Below the pieces are notes generated by a model, which was not told where the DNA came from, did no database searches, and saw only the letters and a program-made list of their open reading frames with translations. From NCBI GenBank assembly GCA_963575645.1, contig OY754471.1:47928820-47992819 (forward strand): a stretch of 64,000 bases of DNA. The letters run 5' to 3'. The position numbers were made by a program, and so were the translations under genes. The DNA is from Xanthostigma xanthostigma (lineage: Eukaryota; Arthropoda; Insecta; Raphidioptera; Raphidiidae). Positions 12,601 to 21,069 of this stretch are shown one piece after another; positions within the stretch are counted from its first letter, which is position 1; every line of letters begins with the position of its first letter.

Positions 12601-14888
12601 TGAATTCCGCGTGTCATTTTCTATCAGTACACCGAATTAAAAATGCATCCGAAGCGTATTCCAGACTTTCCAGAAAACCACTTCGAACGGGTCTATCTTC
12701 GAAACGGTGAGTGATACGAAGCAACGGAGGGGCTTATTGAAATCAGCGCGCCGTTTTACATAAGCCTACTGAATTTGAACCGGATCAGAGACATTGTCCA
12801 AAATTGTCTTAAAAAAATCACAAAATAACTAAGGCTTATACTATGGTAAAAATCGCGTTTTTAGTCGATTTTCGACATTTTCCAATAACTCGCTTTTCTG
12901 GTCCAGACGGCTTATGCTAACACTAAATGAGACTCCGAATCAAAAAATAAGCTCAACTTTTTGTTCGGTGGCCTTTTAAAGTGTTTTTAAACACCGAAGC
13001 GACGTTCGAACGCCTCTATCTCCGAAACGGTTATAGATACAGACCTCCGGGTGCGCTCATTGAATTCAGCGTGTCATTTTCTATCTGTACACCGAATTTT
13101 AAATGCATCCGATGCGTATTCCAGACTTTCCAGAAAACCACTTTGAACGGGTCTATCTTCGAAACGGTAACTGATACGAAGCAACGGAGGGGTTCAGTGA
13201 CTTCAGCGTGTCATTTTACATAAGCCTACCGAATTTGAATCGGATCGGAGACATTGTCCAAAATCGTCTTAAAAAAATCACAAAAAAACTAAGGCTATAC
13301 TATGGGAAAAATCGCGTTTTTAGTCGATTTTCGACATTTTCCAATAACTCGCTTTTCTGGTCCAGACGGCTTATGCTAACACTAAATGGCACTCCGAATA
13401 AAAAAATAAGCTCAACTTTTTGGTTCGGTGGGCCTTTGTTGTGTGTTTCTTTAAAGTCTGTGATAAATAATTTAATGCCTATTAACTTTCATTTCGTCTT
13501 GAATTTTAGTAAGAAAAGAAAGACTCGCCAAGGAAATTGAAGAAGGAAAACCTGAGAAAAAAAGAAGAACCAAAAAAAAACCAATAGGAGAATCTAGTTC
13601 GGCCGGAGAGGCGATTGAAAAAATGCTTCAGGGAAAGAAAATATCAAAAAAAATTAATTACGATGTTTTGAACGATCTCAAAGCTGAACTCGAAAACAAA
13701 ACGGAAAACAACGACAATAATATCGCTTCCTGTAGCAGAAAGAGGTATGCTTTTTTTCTGAATAGTAATTGTCAAAAAACAGGCTTATTTAGGCGGGGGG
13801 GAGGTATTCAATAACTCTTAACGGTGGCGTATTTTATTGAAAAATTGCTTTTTCAGAAAACCCACCGACAATGACAGTGAAACAACTATTAAGAAAGTTT
13901 GTAAGGATACTAATATGAAATTGGAGCCAAAGGCGGAACAATCAACAGAAAATAACGGTAAGAATATTTATTTTTCAAAAATTGTTTTTTTTTTTACATT
14001 TCTCGCATTATTACAAAAGTAATTCAATAAAAATTAATACATTATGATTTTTTACTTTGTTTTTGAAGTGAAAACTTCTTTAGCGGCGTTGTACACTTTT
14101 TTTGTAATGGGTAAAAAATGTTAAACTCGCGTCAGGTAAAGTAAGAAGTGGGTAAACGAGATAGGTACTATGAGAGTAGGTACTCACTTTTTTTTATACA
14201 ACGTTAGACATCTAGCGTTGAAATATCGTACCTACATAAAAATGCAATCAATGATACAAACCATTTTGATCGAAAATTCGTCAGACGTTAATATTCAAGT
14301 TTTCACTTCTCGCGGCACTCCCGGAGTGCAAACCTTTTTTTTTATAGTGAATTTCATTTTAAAACAGGCTGAAAAAAATGTTTTAATTTTTCAATTTCGA
14401 AATGTTACAAGTTTCGATGTTCAAACATTAATAAAACAAAGTTTGCAAAATTAGTCGTAATAATTTTTGACGTGATAACGTCTTATAAATTGATGAAACA
14501 CCGGCTGCACGCACGAAAAAGTGTAACGTTCCGCCTGACCCTGTGCGTGCAAGCGAGAGCGCAGTATGCTTCGGCACAAGTTTGACAGCTACTAAAATTT
14601 AGGTTATGTATTATTAAATATGATATTCGAGCGGAATACGTTATCACGTAAAATTATCGTCCGTAAACCGACTACAGACAACCAATTTTTTTTTTTATTT
14701 ATTTAAATCGATTGCGGTTGTCCTTTTCAGCTACGCAGGAAGAATCGGAATGCGAAGACGATTATTATCAAGACGACGCGGTCGATCCTTTGGTTGACGA
14801 AATGAATTCGGCGATGGACGGCTACCACCAGGAGGACGTCAACGAAGACTTGCTCGGAAACTATGATTACGAAGAAGAAGATTATTAA
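3549..14888 (+). CDS. Brf1: BRF1, TFIIIB subunit (3' part, nine coding exons)
   Basis: This is the TFIIB-related factor of RNA polymerase III, which works in the nucleus. With TBP and BDP1 it forms TFIIIB and recruits Pol III to tRNA and 5S genes. Nine exons (3549-3698, 4818-4911, 6004-6136, 6465-6567, 7341-7475, 8507-8719, 13510-13744, 13857-13957, 14731-14888) have GT-AG borders. Their phases fit exactly and give 439 codons plus a stop. In order they encode the second cyclin repeat ([38 protein letters not shown]), the [13 protein letters not shown] segment, an acidic linker, the conserved TBP-binding region ([15 protein letters not shown], then [20 protein letters not shown]), and an acidic Asp/Glu/Tyr-rich tail ending EEEDY. 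The human protein is about 677 residues, so the N-terminal zinc ribbon and first cyclin repeat must lie upstream of the window. One odd residue: the usual Cys in PCLYI is Gly here. Family identity is certain from the conserved blocks. Confidence 0.97.
3705..4673. repeat. pogo/Tigger-like remnant interrupted by R-GTGATAACGT copy 1
   Basis: AACTCCATTTAACGTCACTC and CTAAATAACGAC motifs at 3705-3850 and CGTTTAACGACAACTCTCAA to 4673 resemble ends of pogo-type elements (TAACGAC tracts). The repeat copy at 3931-4589 splits it. Assignment by motif style only. Confidence 0.4.
3931..4589 (+). repeat. R-GTGATAACGT repeat, copy 1
   Basis: It starts ATTGGTTGTCTGTAAAGTCG and ends GACGTTATCACGTCAAAAA, with ACGTGATAACGT near the left end and its exact complement near the right end. 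It is non-coding and MITE-like, in the BRF1 intron between exons A and B. It is nearly identical to copy 2 except for a ~15-bp indel. Confidence 0.8.
4818..4911 (+). CDS. Brf1: BRF1 exon B: cyclin repeat 2, helical core
   Basis: Acceptor TTCTTTAG ends at 4817; donor GTAAGT starts at 4912. The split codon G|CT gives Ala, followed by [20 protein letters not shown] and [11 protein letters not shown]. Family members read AALLVAARMHDFRRT... in the same place. The intron before it (3699-4817) holds a pogo-like repeat and a ~0.66-kb MITE-like copy. Confidence 0.95.
5139..5465. mobile_element. MITE with TAATACGCGCCACG ends, copy 1
   Basis: The inverted termini of about 30 bp are TAATACGCGCCACGGATCTA at the left and its complement at the right. 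It is 327 bp with no ORF, in the BRF1 intron between exons B and C. Confidence 0.82.
6004..6136 (+). CDS. Brf1: BRF1 exon C: end of cyclin repeat 2
   Basis: Acceptor TTTTGGTAG ends at 6003; donor GTATAT starts at 6137. It encodes [20 protein letters not shown] then [20 protein letters not shown] and RLIK. The E.F.DTP.S.LT..EFM block followed by DLE...DPP is diagnostic of BRF1. Confidence 0.96.
6465..6567 (+). CDS. Brf1: BRF1 exon D: linker helix
   Basis: Acceptor TTTTTTTCAG ends at 6464; the donor GTGATT follows 6567. It encodes [20 protein letters not shown] then [14 protein letters not shown], a charged, probably helical linker. Metazoan BRF1 has a similar charged helix after the cyclin repeats. 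The call rests mainly on phase and position. Confidence 0.85.
7341..7475 (+). CDS. Brf1: BRF1 exon E: variable acidic linker
   Basis: Acceptor AATTTACAG ends at 7340; donor GTAATT starts at 7476. It encodes [20 protein letters not shown], then [20 protein letters not shown] and RPEGL. This part of BRF1 is poorly conserved, so support is the intact frame, matching phases on both sides and coding-like composition. An alternative acceptor at 7264 (TATCTAG) is rejected because its frame carries stops. Confidence 0.8.
7508..7941 (-). mobile_element. tRNA-derived SINE, copy 1
   Basis: On the minus strand it has an A box (TGGCGTAGTGG), then a B box in the T-arm, a ~350-bp body and an (ATT)n tail at 7508-7530. 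Chance ORFs at 7731-7974 come from this body. It lies in the BRF1 intron between exons E and F, antisense to the gene. Confidence 0.85.
7958..8130 (+). mobile_element. Helitron H1, 3'-truncated copy
   Basis: It begins TCTCTACTAATATGTAAAGC and carries the ACGCGCTAATTTCAGGAA and ATAGCCCATTTATCGAGG segments, then ends after GGAGCATCAATG. It sits next to the minus-strand SINE in the BRF1 intron between exons E and F. Confidence 0.65.
8507..8719 (+). CDS. Brf1: BRF1 exon F: start of TBP-binding domain
   Basis: Acceptor TTTTTTTTAG ends at 8506; donor GTAGGT starts at 8720. It encodes an acidic segment and then [20 protein letters not shown] and [19 protein letters not shown]. This is the conserved region that binds TBP; the human protein has DLSGIDDLEIDRYIL at this point. 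The next intron (8720-13509, about 4.8 kb) is the longest in the visible gene and is packed with repeats. Confidence 0.96.
8835..9529. mobile_element. hAT-type MITE with 8-bp target duplication
   Basis: It has termini TAGTGTTGGGCG and CGCCCGACACTA-like ends, flanked by GTAATAAG at 8827-8834 and 9530-9537. The 8-bp duplication and TAGTGTTGGGC end are typical of hAT elements. The interior is rich in ATCGATTATT and ATTCGATTAT motifs in both orientations. No ORF. It lies in the large BRF1 intron. Confidence 0.88.
10205..10580 (-). repeat. Inverted, diverged unit of the 460-bp satellite
   Basis: The complement reads GTCGATTTTCGATATTTTCC, ACACTCCGAATCAAAAATTA, CTATCTCCAAGACG and ATACAGACCTC in the same order as the satellite. 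A dispersed repeat (10613-11289) separates it from the direct units, so the whole may be a larger element with inverted ends. Confidence 0.65.
10613..11289 (+). repeat. R-GTGATAACGT repeat, copy 2
   Basis: It has the same termini as the copy at 3931 and the same orientation, plus a 15-bp insertion near 10889. It sits in the BRF1 intron between exons F and G, within satellite-related sequence. Confidence 0.8.
11440..13430 (+). repeat. ~460-bp tandem satellite, four full units
   Basis: Units begin near 11569, 12029, 12490 and 12950 (AAGCTCAACTTTTTGTTCGG), with a partial lead-in unit. Each unit contains two diverged sub-repeats about 137 bp apart (CTATCTCCGAAACGG at 12094 and CTATCTTCGAAACGG at 12231), so it is a compound repeat. 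It lies entirely in the intron before BRF1 exon G. Open frames of ~65-80 codons here recur because the units recur. Confidence 0.88.
13510..13744 (+). CDS. Brf1: BRF1 exon G: end of TBP-binding domain
   Basis: Acceptor TTGAATTTTAG ends at 13509; donor GTATGC starts at 13745. It encodes [20 protein letters not shown], a lysine-rich stretch, and [25 protein letters not shown]. The [20 protein letters not shown] block is the most conserved part of the BRF1 C-terminal half. The basic run KKRRTKKK may serve as a nuclear localisation signal (inference). Confidence 0.96.
13857..13957 (+). CDS. Brf1: BRF1 exon H: variable linker
   Basis: Acceptor GCTTTTTCAG ends at 13856; the donor GTAAGA follows 13957. 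It completes the split Arg codon and encodes [20 protein letters not shown] then [13 protein letters not shown]. It is low-complexity and not conserved; support is the exact phase match (AG|A in, G| out). The 112-bp intron before it is the shortest in the gene. Confidence 0.85.
14066..14345 (+). repeat. Dispersed repeat shared with 55.1-55.4 kb, copy 1
   Basis: TTCTTTAGCGGCGTTGTACA, ACTCGCGTCAGGTAAAGTAA, TAGACATCTAGCGTTGAAAT and CTCCCGGAGTGCAA occur here and, complemented and in reverse order, at 55135-55440. In BRF1 intron H-I. The 94-codon ORF at 14170 is non-genic. Confidence 0.7.
14464..14696 (-). repeat. R-GTGATAACGT repeat, short internal-deletion copy
   Basis: It has TTTTGACGTGATAACGTC at the left and ACAGACAACCAATTTT at the right, with most of the middle deleted. 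It ends 35 bp before the acceptor of the last BRF1 coding exon. Confidence 0.75.
14731..14888 (+). CDS. Brf1: BRF1 last coding exon, acidic C-terminus
   Basis: Acceptor TGTCCTTTTCAG ends at 14730; TAA stop at 14886-14888. It encodes [20 protein letters not shown] and an acidic, Tyr-rich tail ending YDYEEEDY. Human BRF1 ends in a similar Asp/Glu/Gly/Tyr run. A strong donor (GCG|GTAAGT) lies 19 nt after the stop, suggesting an intron in the 3'UTR. Confidence 0.93.
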
Positions 14889-14907
14889 AATAGATTTCCA
14901 ATTAGCG
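14889..14907 (+). other. Brf1: BRF1 3'UTR, first part
   Basis: Nineteen bases lie between the stop and a consensus donor GTAAGT (intron from 14908). The best partner is the acceptor TTTTTTGTTTCAG ending at 16482. The distance from stop to junction is below the ~50-nt range usually linked to nonsense-mediated decay. Inferred from splice signals only. Confidence 0.6.
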
Positions 14908-15676
14908 GTAAGTAAAACATCTAAAATTTATTTTAAAGTTTTGCCGTAGCAAACGAAACTGTTTGTATCGGTTTTGGAACACGTTTCAGCTACTAGGCAT
15001 GACTGCGACGGTTCTTTTACCGTTCGCAGAGAGGTCGGAACAAAGCTATAAATAATCATTTTCTTTTCACTAAATATACAGGTGTCTCAGATCGATTGCC
15101 CACGGACAGGGCGATCAAAGAGAGAAAATCAATTCCGAACAGATAAGTTGTTAGATATTTTCTGATCCGATAATCGAGGGAGTTGGCGCGATATATTTGA
15201 TATCTCGTTGATTACTGCGTCGAATCGGGACCCTTTGTGCTCTGAAGTTTTTTCTCTATTTCGTTGACCTGTCCGTGGGCGGTCGATCGTAAACATTCTG
15301 TATTTTTAGTGAAAATAAAATAGGTTACATCAAAAAGACTCTGGTACTGGATATTATATTTTCACTCTACATGAATTTTAAAAATTGAACTATCGACTGC
15401 TGTAGATTATAGACAGCGACAATCGACTGTTGATAATTGTCGGATAGTTCTTCATCTATTGCTCTAAGAGCTGGCTACGGAGGGGTAGGGGTCACTCGGT
15501 GCAAAGGTGAAAATTTGCAGAATAATAGGAGACAGTACAAGTAAGTAGGGAAAAAATTGCCAAAAGGCTAGGCGGAAGATAAAGAGCCGCCAGAAGGCGC
15601 TAATGTTGCAAAAAATCAGTGCACTTCTGGCAATTTCTATACTTATTGTGTAATTCAAAACTAGATTATATATTAT

Positions 15677-16150
15677 ATACTGGGTGCGGCAAAAGTTTGG
15701 AAACGGTCCGATATTTCCGGAGGGTTAGGTTTGCGAAAAAAAAGTTTGGTACAAAAGTTGATTGGTTTTCAGTTTGCAATCGTTTGGTCACTGAATCATC
15801 CCCCAACCTCTCACCCCCCACGTGGGGGTGAGGGTGACTTGGAAATTTCGCATCGCGGATTCGGGTTCAGAGAGACAAATTAGGCAACTTTTGGCCGAAA
15901 AATTTTTCGAACAAAAGTTGCCTAATTTTGCTCTCTGAACCCGAATCCGCGAAAAAAAATTGGGGTCGCGATTTGAAATTTCAAAGTCACCCTCACCCCC
16001 ACGTGGGGGGTGAGGGGTTGGGGGATGATTCAGTGACCAAACGATTGCAAATTGAAAACCAATCAACTTTTGTACCAAACTTTTTTTTCGCAAACCTAAC
16101 CCTCCGGAAATATCGGACCGTTTCCAAACTTTTGCCGCACCCAGTATATT
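15677..16150. mobile_element. Palindromic MITE with ACTGGGTGCGGCAAAAG ends
   Basis: Two inverted arms of about 200 bp run from TATACTGGGTGCGGCAAAAG to the complementary CTTTTGCCGCACCCAGTATA, with only a short centre (AATTTTTCGAAC). TA flanks suggest a Tc1/mariner-type MITE. The chance ORFs on both strands mirror each other. Confidence 0.82.
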
Positions 16151-16231
16151 ATACATTATATAGTTCTAAGGGCATACTGAAAATTCAAACATGATATAAT
16201 AATTACATTCAACAAATATTCAAAATTATTA

Positions 16232-16319
16232 ATGTCATTTTGATAGAAATAAAATTAATCGTAATATATTTTCATTAATAAAATTACGTTGTTATTATTT
16301 TATTTCTATCAAAATGACG
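16232..16319. repeat. Small inverted repeat
   Basis: ATGTCATTTTGATAGAAATA and its complement about 60 bp later form a stem of 24 bp, nested in the outer foldback element. Confidence 0.65.
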
Positions 16320-16482
16320 CCTAGCCTTCTGGCAATTTTTTCCCTACTTACGTGTACTAGCTCCTATTATTCTGCAAATTTTCAGCTTTGCACCGAGTGA
16401 CTCCTATCCCTCCATAGCCAGCTCTCCGTCTATGTGTTCTATAGTGTTTAAACTTGACTTATTCGTTCATTTTTTGTTTCAG

Positions 16483-16720
16483 CTAAAATGATACAAAACA
16501 TAATTTATTTCGGCGATGATCTTAAATCAAAACACGAATTTCGATAAAGCGTTCGATTTTGTTAATATTAATAATAATTTATGTTAATTTAAGAATAATA
16601 CAATTAAGTTGCAACATTGTAAATAGTGTCACGTGTTTATTTTATTATTATCGATAAATCATACTTTTTTGTAATTTATGTAATAATATGTTACGACAAA
16701 ATATACTTTAATTTTCGTTT
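16483..16720 (+). other. Brf1: Probable BRF1 3'UTR last exon
   Basis: This follows a strong polypyrimidine tract and CAG at 16471-16482. The sequence is AT-rich and has no long ORF. There is no canonical AATAAA; the nearest variants are GATAAA near 16652 and AT-rich runs around 16680-16740. The 3' end is therefore approximate. Confidence 0.45.
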
Positions 16721-16837
16721 GATTCGTATAAATATATATTTTATTGTTCCTCGTGTTCCTAGAATATAAAAAAAATTCTTAGAAATATAAACACATTTAC
16801 TAACAACTTTTAAAGGCCGCTCTCGTTGGCTGTTTGG

Positions 16838-16975
16838 CTGTCGGGCTGTTGGGCTTGTCTCTGACTGTTGTCTCTGCTGTCTCTGGCTGTTGTCTCTAGC
16901 AGTTGTCTCTGGCTATTGTCTCTGGCTGTTGTCTCTAGCTGTTGTTTCAGTTGTCTCTGTCTGTTGAGCAAATTT
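16838..16975 (+). repeat. CTGTTGTCTCTGG minisatellite, short block
   Basis: About ten degenerate copies of a 12-13 bp unit, GGCTGTTGTCTCT. It belongs to the same family as the large block from 18587. Confidence 0.82.
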
Positions 16976-16979
16976 TGTT

Positions 16980-18270
16980 ACATTAACTCTCTCTCTCTTT
17001 TTGAAATATTGTCAAAATTAGTTTTCCGTATAGGCTAATGCCTATACTTTTTTGAAAAAAAAAAAATAGCACGCAAGGACCAGGTGGAAAATGTTGTTGA
17101 GGCTCCAACTTTAAGGGAAAAAAATATTTAAACACGAAAACATTCAAAATGGTGAAATGGGGATGCAATTTAGGGGTTGAAGACGATTTTCTGCGATTTA
17201 TGACAAAACGTGACCTCTTAGCGGAAATTGTTCTGCACAAAAGTTGTAGATGGTAAAAAAATCTAAAACTTTTGTACCAAACACTTTTCGACATAACCTC
17301 AAATGAACCGTCAAAATGGCGAAAAACCGATTTTTCTGTATTTAATTTTTTTCTCGCGTAAAAATAATTTAATTTGCATGAAAATTTGTGAAAGTATGTC
17401 TTTTTTTACCTTAAATAAGCATGATTTTATGCAGTTCAGAATACGACTATTTTCGGAGTTATGTACATTTTTCGAAAAAAACACCCTTATTTTCCACGAA
17501 CAATTGTCTTGATGTTTTTTTGTATTTCGAAGTTCTATAATAGAACAAGAGCCCGCGGCAGCCAGACCTTCGTCTTTTTATAAAAGCTGAAAGTTTTTCT
17601 ATGGATGTCTCCAATACAGGTAAGAATGATCCCCACCCATGAAACCTGAGTAGTGGTGGCTTTGGCAGGTAACAGGTATTAAAGGTGTATAAAATTCCAT
17701 CTCAAATTCGTCATTGTATAAAACTCAATTTTTTTATATTTCATTCGTAATAATATTAAAACTCGCGTCGCTCATTGCCAGACACTTAGTATGGTTCCAA
17801 CCCCCTGGCAGACACCCTTAAACTATTATAATTTGTATAATTATATTTACGTTATTTTATAAAAGCTGAATTTTTAATATATTTTTCGGAGAACTATTAA
17901 ATAATGTTTCATTAGTAGCCAGACAGTTTCGAGGGTTCTATCATCCTGCCAGACGCATTAAAGTGTACAATTTTCAAATCGTTTTTGCTTTATAACTTTG
18001 AAACGGCTCATGAGATTTTACTCAAATTTGGTACGTTGGCATAGCTTTATTGGGCAATAAAACCCATATCATAATAATGATGAATATCATTCCATGGGCG
18101 TAGAACTTGATTTTTTCGATAATTAAACATCTAAAACTTCTACGCCAATGGAAAAAAATCAGTTTGAGTATGAAATCTGGATCACGAGACTCATTTACTA
18201 CAAAAATTCGATTACTCTCATAGTTTCGACAAAATTTTAATTCTAGTAATTTAGAGCATATATGCTCTCA
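16980..18270. other. Unassigned DNA after BRF1
   Basis: Contains phrases like AAAACTTTTGTACCAAAC and AAATGAACCGTCAAAATGGC, common in decayed transposons, and repeated GCCAGAC motifs around 17780-17950. No gene is supported. Confidence 0.45.
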
Positions 18271-18272
18271 CG

Positions 18273-18359
18273 AATATGACGTCTGATTAATATGGCGTCT
18301 GATGAATATGACGTCTGGTGAATATGACGTCTCACGAATATGACGTCTGGTGAATATGA
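18273..18359 (+). repeat. GAATATGACGTCTGGT tandem repeat
   Basis: Five to six copies of a 16-bp unit. Each carries TGACGTC, which resembles a CRE half-palindrome. Direct observation; no function is implied. Confidence 0.75.
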
Positions 18360-18369
18360 GTAGAAATAT

Positions 18370-18455
18370 CCCTTTCCCGGAAATAGAAGCTATACCACTT
18401 CCGGGAAATAGAAACTATAACACTTCCGGAAAATAGAAAATATATATTTTCCGGC
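18370..18455 (+). repeat. Short ACTTCCGGAAATAGAA repeats
   Basis: Three diverged copies with a period of about 30 bp, immediately after the TGACGTC array. Confidence 0.65.
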
Positions 18456-18586
18456 CAACTACCCATTCGGGATGAACACCATCTGCCGTCCCTGTCTGAG
18501 AAAACAATTCATCACGAATTTTTAATAATTCAAGTTTAAGCGTTTTATTTATTTTAAAGCAAGAACTTTATTTAGTGCTTACACTG

Positions 18587-19420
18587 TTGTCGCTGTTGTC
18601 TCTGCTGGCTGCTGTCTCTGGCTGTTGCGTCTGTTGTCTCTGGCTGTTGTATCTGTTGTCTCTAGCTGTTGTTTCAGTTGTCTCTGTCTGTTGTCTCTGC
18701 TGTCTCTGGCAGTTGTCTCTGTCTATTGTCTTTAGCTGTTGTCTCTAGCTGTTGTTTCAGTTGTCTCTGGCTGCTGTCTCTGACTGTTTTCTCTATTGTC
18801 TCTAGCTGTTGTCTTTATTATCTCTAGCTGTTGTCTCTGGTTGTTGCCGCTGTTGTCTCTGGCTGTTGTTTCTGGCTGTTGTCTCTGATCTCTGGATGTT
18901 GTCTCTGCTGTCTCTGGCTGTTGTCTCTGGCAGTTGTCTCTGACTATTGTCTCTAGCTGTTGTTTCAGTTGTATCTGTCTGTTGTCTCTGGCTGCTGTCT
19001 CTGCTATCTCTGGCTGTTTTCTCTATTGTCTCTAGCTGTTGTCTCTATTATCTCTAGCCGTTGTCTCTGGTTGTTGCCGCTGTTGTCTCTGGCTGTTGTC
19101 TCTGCTGTCTCTGACTGTTGTTTATGCTGTCAAAAGCCAGATACAACAGCCAGAGATACAGCGACAACAGCCAGGGACAGCAGGGACAACAGACAGAGAA
19201 CACTGAAACAACAGCTAGAGACAACAGACAGAGACAGCAGAGGCAACAGACAGAGACATCTGAAACAACAGCCAGAGACAACATAGACAACAGCCAGAGA
19301 CAACAACTAGAGACAGCAGAGCAGAGACAACAGACAGTGGCAACTGAAACAACAGCTAGAGACAACAGCCAGAGACAGCAGAGACAACAGACAGAGACAA
19401 CTGTTGGGCTGTTGCCTATT
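18587..19420. repeat. CTGTTGTCTCTGG minisatellite arranged head-to-head
   Basis: 18587-19130 carries the unit CTGTTGTCTCTGG in degenerate tandem. From about 19137 the complement (ACAACAGCCAGAGA) runs to about 19405. The switch of strand at 19130-19140 makes a large imperfect hairpin. Long ORFs across it (18960-19286, 19054-19620, 19118-19507) are low-complexity artefacts. Confidence 0.85.
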
Positions 19421-19605
19421 GGCTGTTGGGCTGTTGAGTTTGTTGTGACTGTGGATGATGTCGTGGCTGTTGAGGTTGTTGAAGCTTTGTGGCTGTTGCG
19501 ACTGTAGAGTCTGCTGTGAATGATAAGGCTGCCGAGTTTGCTGTGGCTGGTGATGCTGTCGAGACTGTTAAAGTTGTTGAGGTTTCTTAGGCTGTTGACC
19601 TCAAG
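19400..19605 (+). repeat. GGCTGTTG-type degenerate repeats
   Basis: Shorter-period GCTGTTG(G/A) repeats continue past the hairpin. No gene. Confidence 0.6.
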
Positions 19606-19619
19606 AATCTGAAAAAACA

Positions 19620-20670
19620 TATTTTTGAATAAATTACGTCTTTAAACAATAAACCTGTACTGGCAATATTTTTGTCCAAACTCTAAAGCAGAATTTTGAA
19701 TGTCAGTTTGCGAGACGTGAAATTCAAAAATCCTTTAAAAGAAAACACGAACGTGGTCATTCTCGAAGCTACTAGGCGCTGTGACTTTTCAGGTATGTGA
19801 AAATATTATCGGTTTTATTTTTTGTTTTGTCTCTGCGTTTTATCAAGTTTTACAAAATATATCGTACCGAAAAACATTATTATCTAGTAATTGTGTTATT
19901 TTATTTTTAATGTCATTGCTATAACAATTTGTGTATATAATACGTGATAATTGGTGAGGTCTTTGACTGTTGTACAACTATCGCCTAAATGGCTTTGAAA
20001 CGGATTTACTTGAAATGCGACTTAAAAATAACAAAACAATGTGTGTAATTCAATTTTTATAAACAGCTGAAGTATTAACGATTAAACAGGAAACCAGAGA
20101 AACTGCTGTTTGTGCACATTTGGGCGAGCGCAAAGCGAAGTGGCTTATGTCAGACTGGTATACGAACATTAATTACGATTTAATCCATTTTTTAAGGTCG
20201 CTAAAGGCGGGGAGTTATTTGGACTTGTTTCAAATAATTATTGCTGAAGTAAAATTTTTTTAGGCGCGACTAGAGAATAACTTAGATCTTACGCAGTTTG
20301 TTATGTAAGGCATCGACCGACAGATGGCGGCATCAAAGCGCGTCTGTAGAAACCATCTTGAACGAAAGATGAAACATAGCTACTAACGCAAATCAATAAT
20401 CATAGTCAACGTGATTTAATTTGCGAGTGAATATTTCCCAAAAGAACGATAAAAACAAGACTTTTCATTTCAACCGTGCGTAAACGTTACAAGCACTATT
20501 TTTTTATATATGTAAACATTTTAGCGTCACGGAAAATTTCAAACAGTCGCAAAAAAAGTTTCACTTCCAAAAATATCAAAGTTATAAGGTATAATAATAA
20601 TAGGTAAATGATATTAATTTTCTAAAGTTGAAACCAGGTATCTTGCAGCATTGCACAGTTGCTTTCATAT
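19620..20670. other. Unassigned DNA
   Basis: No ORF of coding quality and no clear repeat boundaries. The stretch 20220-20420 is slightly less AT-rich but shows no exon structure. Confidence 0.45.
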
Positions 20671-20671
20671 A

Positions 20672-21069
20672 TCTATTAATTAACTATATGAATCATTGCC
20701 TATCTACTCAATGTGCGGTGAGTAAACGCAACAAAGCGTATCGAAAATATATCTGCGTCTCTTTCTTCGATGTAATTCCCTGATTTCTCCGATGATAGGA
20801 TTGGTTGATGTACTTGCATTCAATCTGAATAAAGTATCTCCGTTTCAAAAACTTTGTCTTTTTCTATGACGTTAACACAGGCGTATCCAGCTTTTGGCCC
20901 AGGAGGGGACAAATTAGAAATTTCTTAAGCCGAGTCCCCCGTGGTTGTTTTTCCCTCCTGGATACTCCAGTGCTTACGGCGTAAAAAAAGACAGGTACCT
21001 ATATGTTTGCACCCTAATACATAATTCGATTGCGATTTTATTCCTATGCTCAGTATAGAATAAAAGTAT
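20672..21069 (+). repeat. GTGCGGTGAGT dispersed repeat, copy 2
   Basis: This is the longest copy, starting at TATGAATCATTGCCTATC. It ends where the mariner derivative at 21069 begins. Confidence 0.72.

Larger units (their letters stand above)
15469..16430. mobile_element. Long foldback element in BRF1 3'UTR intron
   Basis: Outer arms 15469-15585 and 16313-16430 are inverted copies (GAGCTGGCTACGGAGGGGTA; GCACTCGG-type block; GGGAAAAAATTGCC). Two further palindromes are nested inside. No ORF. Confidence 0.75.

Noticed and set aside
11606-13223. Recurring 65-80 codon ORFs on both strands
   Set aside because: They repeat because the 460-bp satellite repeats; the frames are not conserved between all units and show no known domain.
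15788-16194. 122- and 88-codon ORFs on opposite strands
   Set aside because: They mirror each other through the palindrome 15677-16150.
19054-19620. 188-codon ORF and neighbours (18960-19286, 19118-19507)
   Set aside because: They are translations of the CTGTTGTCTCTGG minisatellite in different frames and strands, giving low-complexity protein with no domain.
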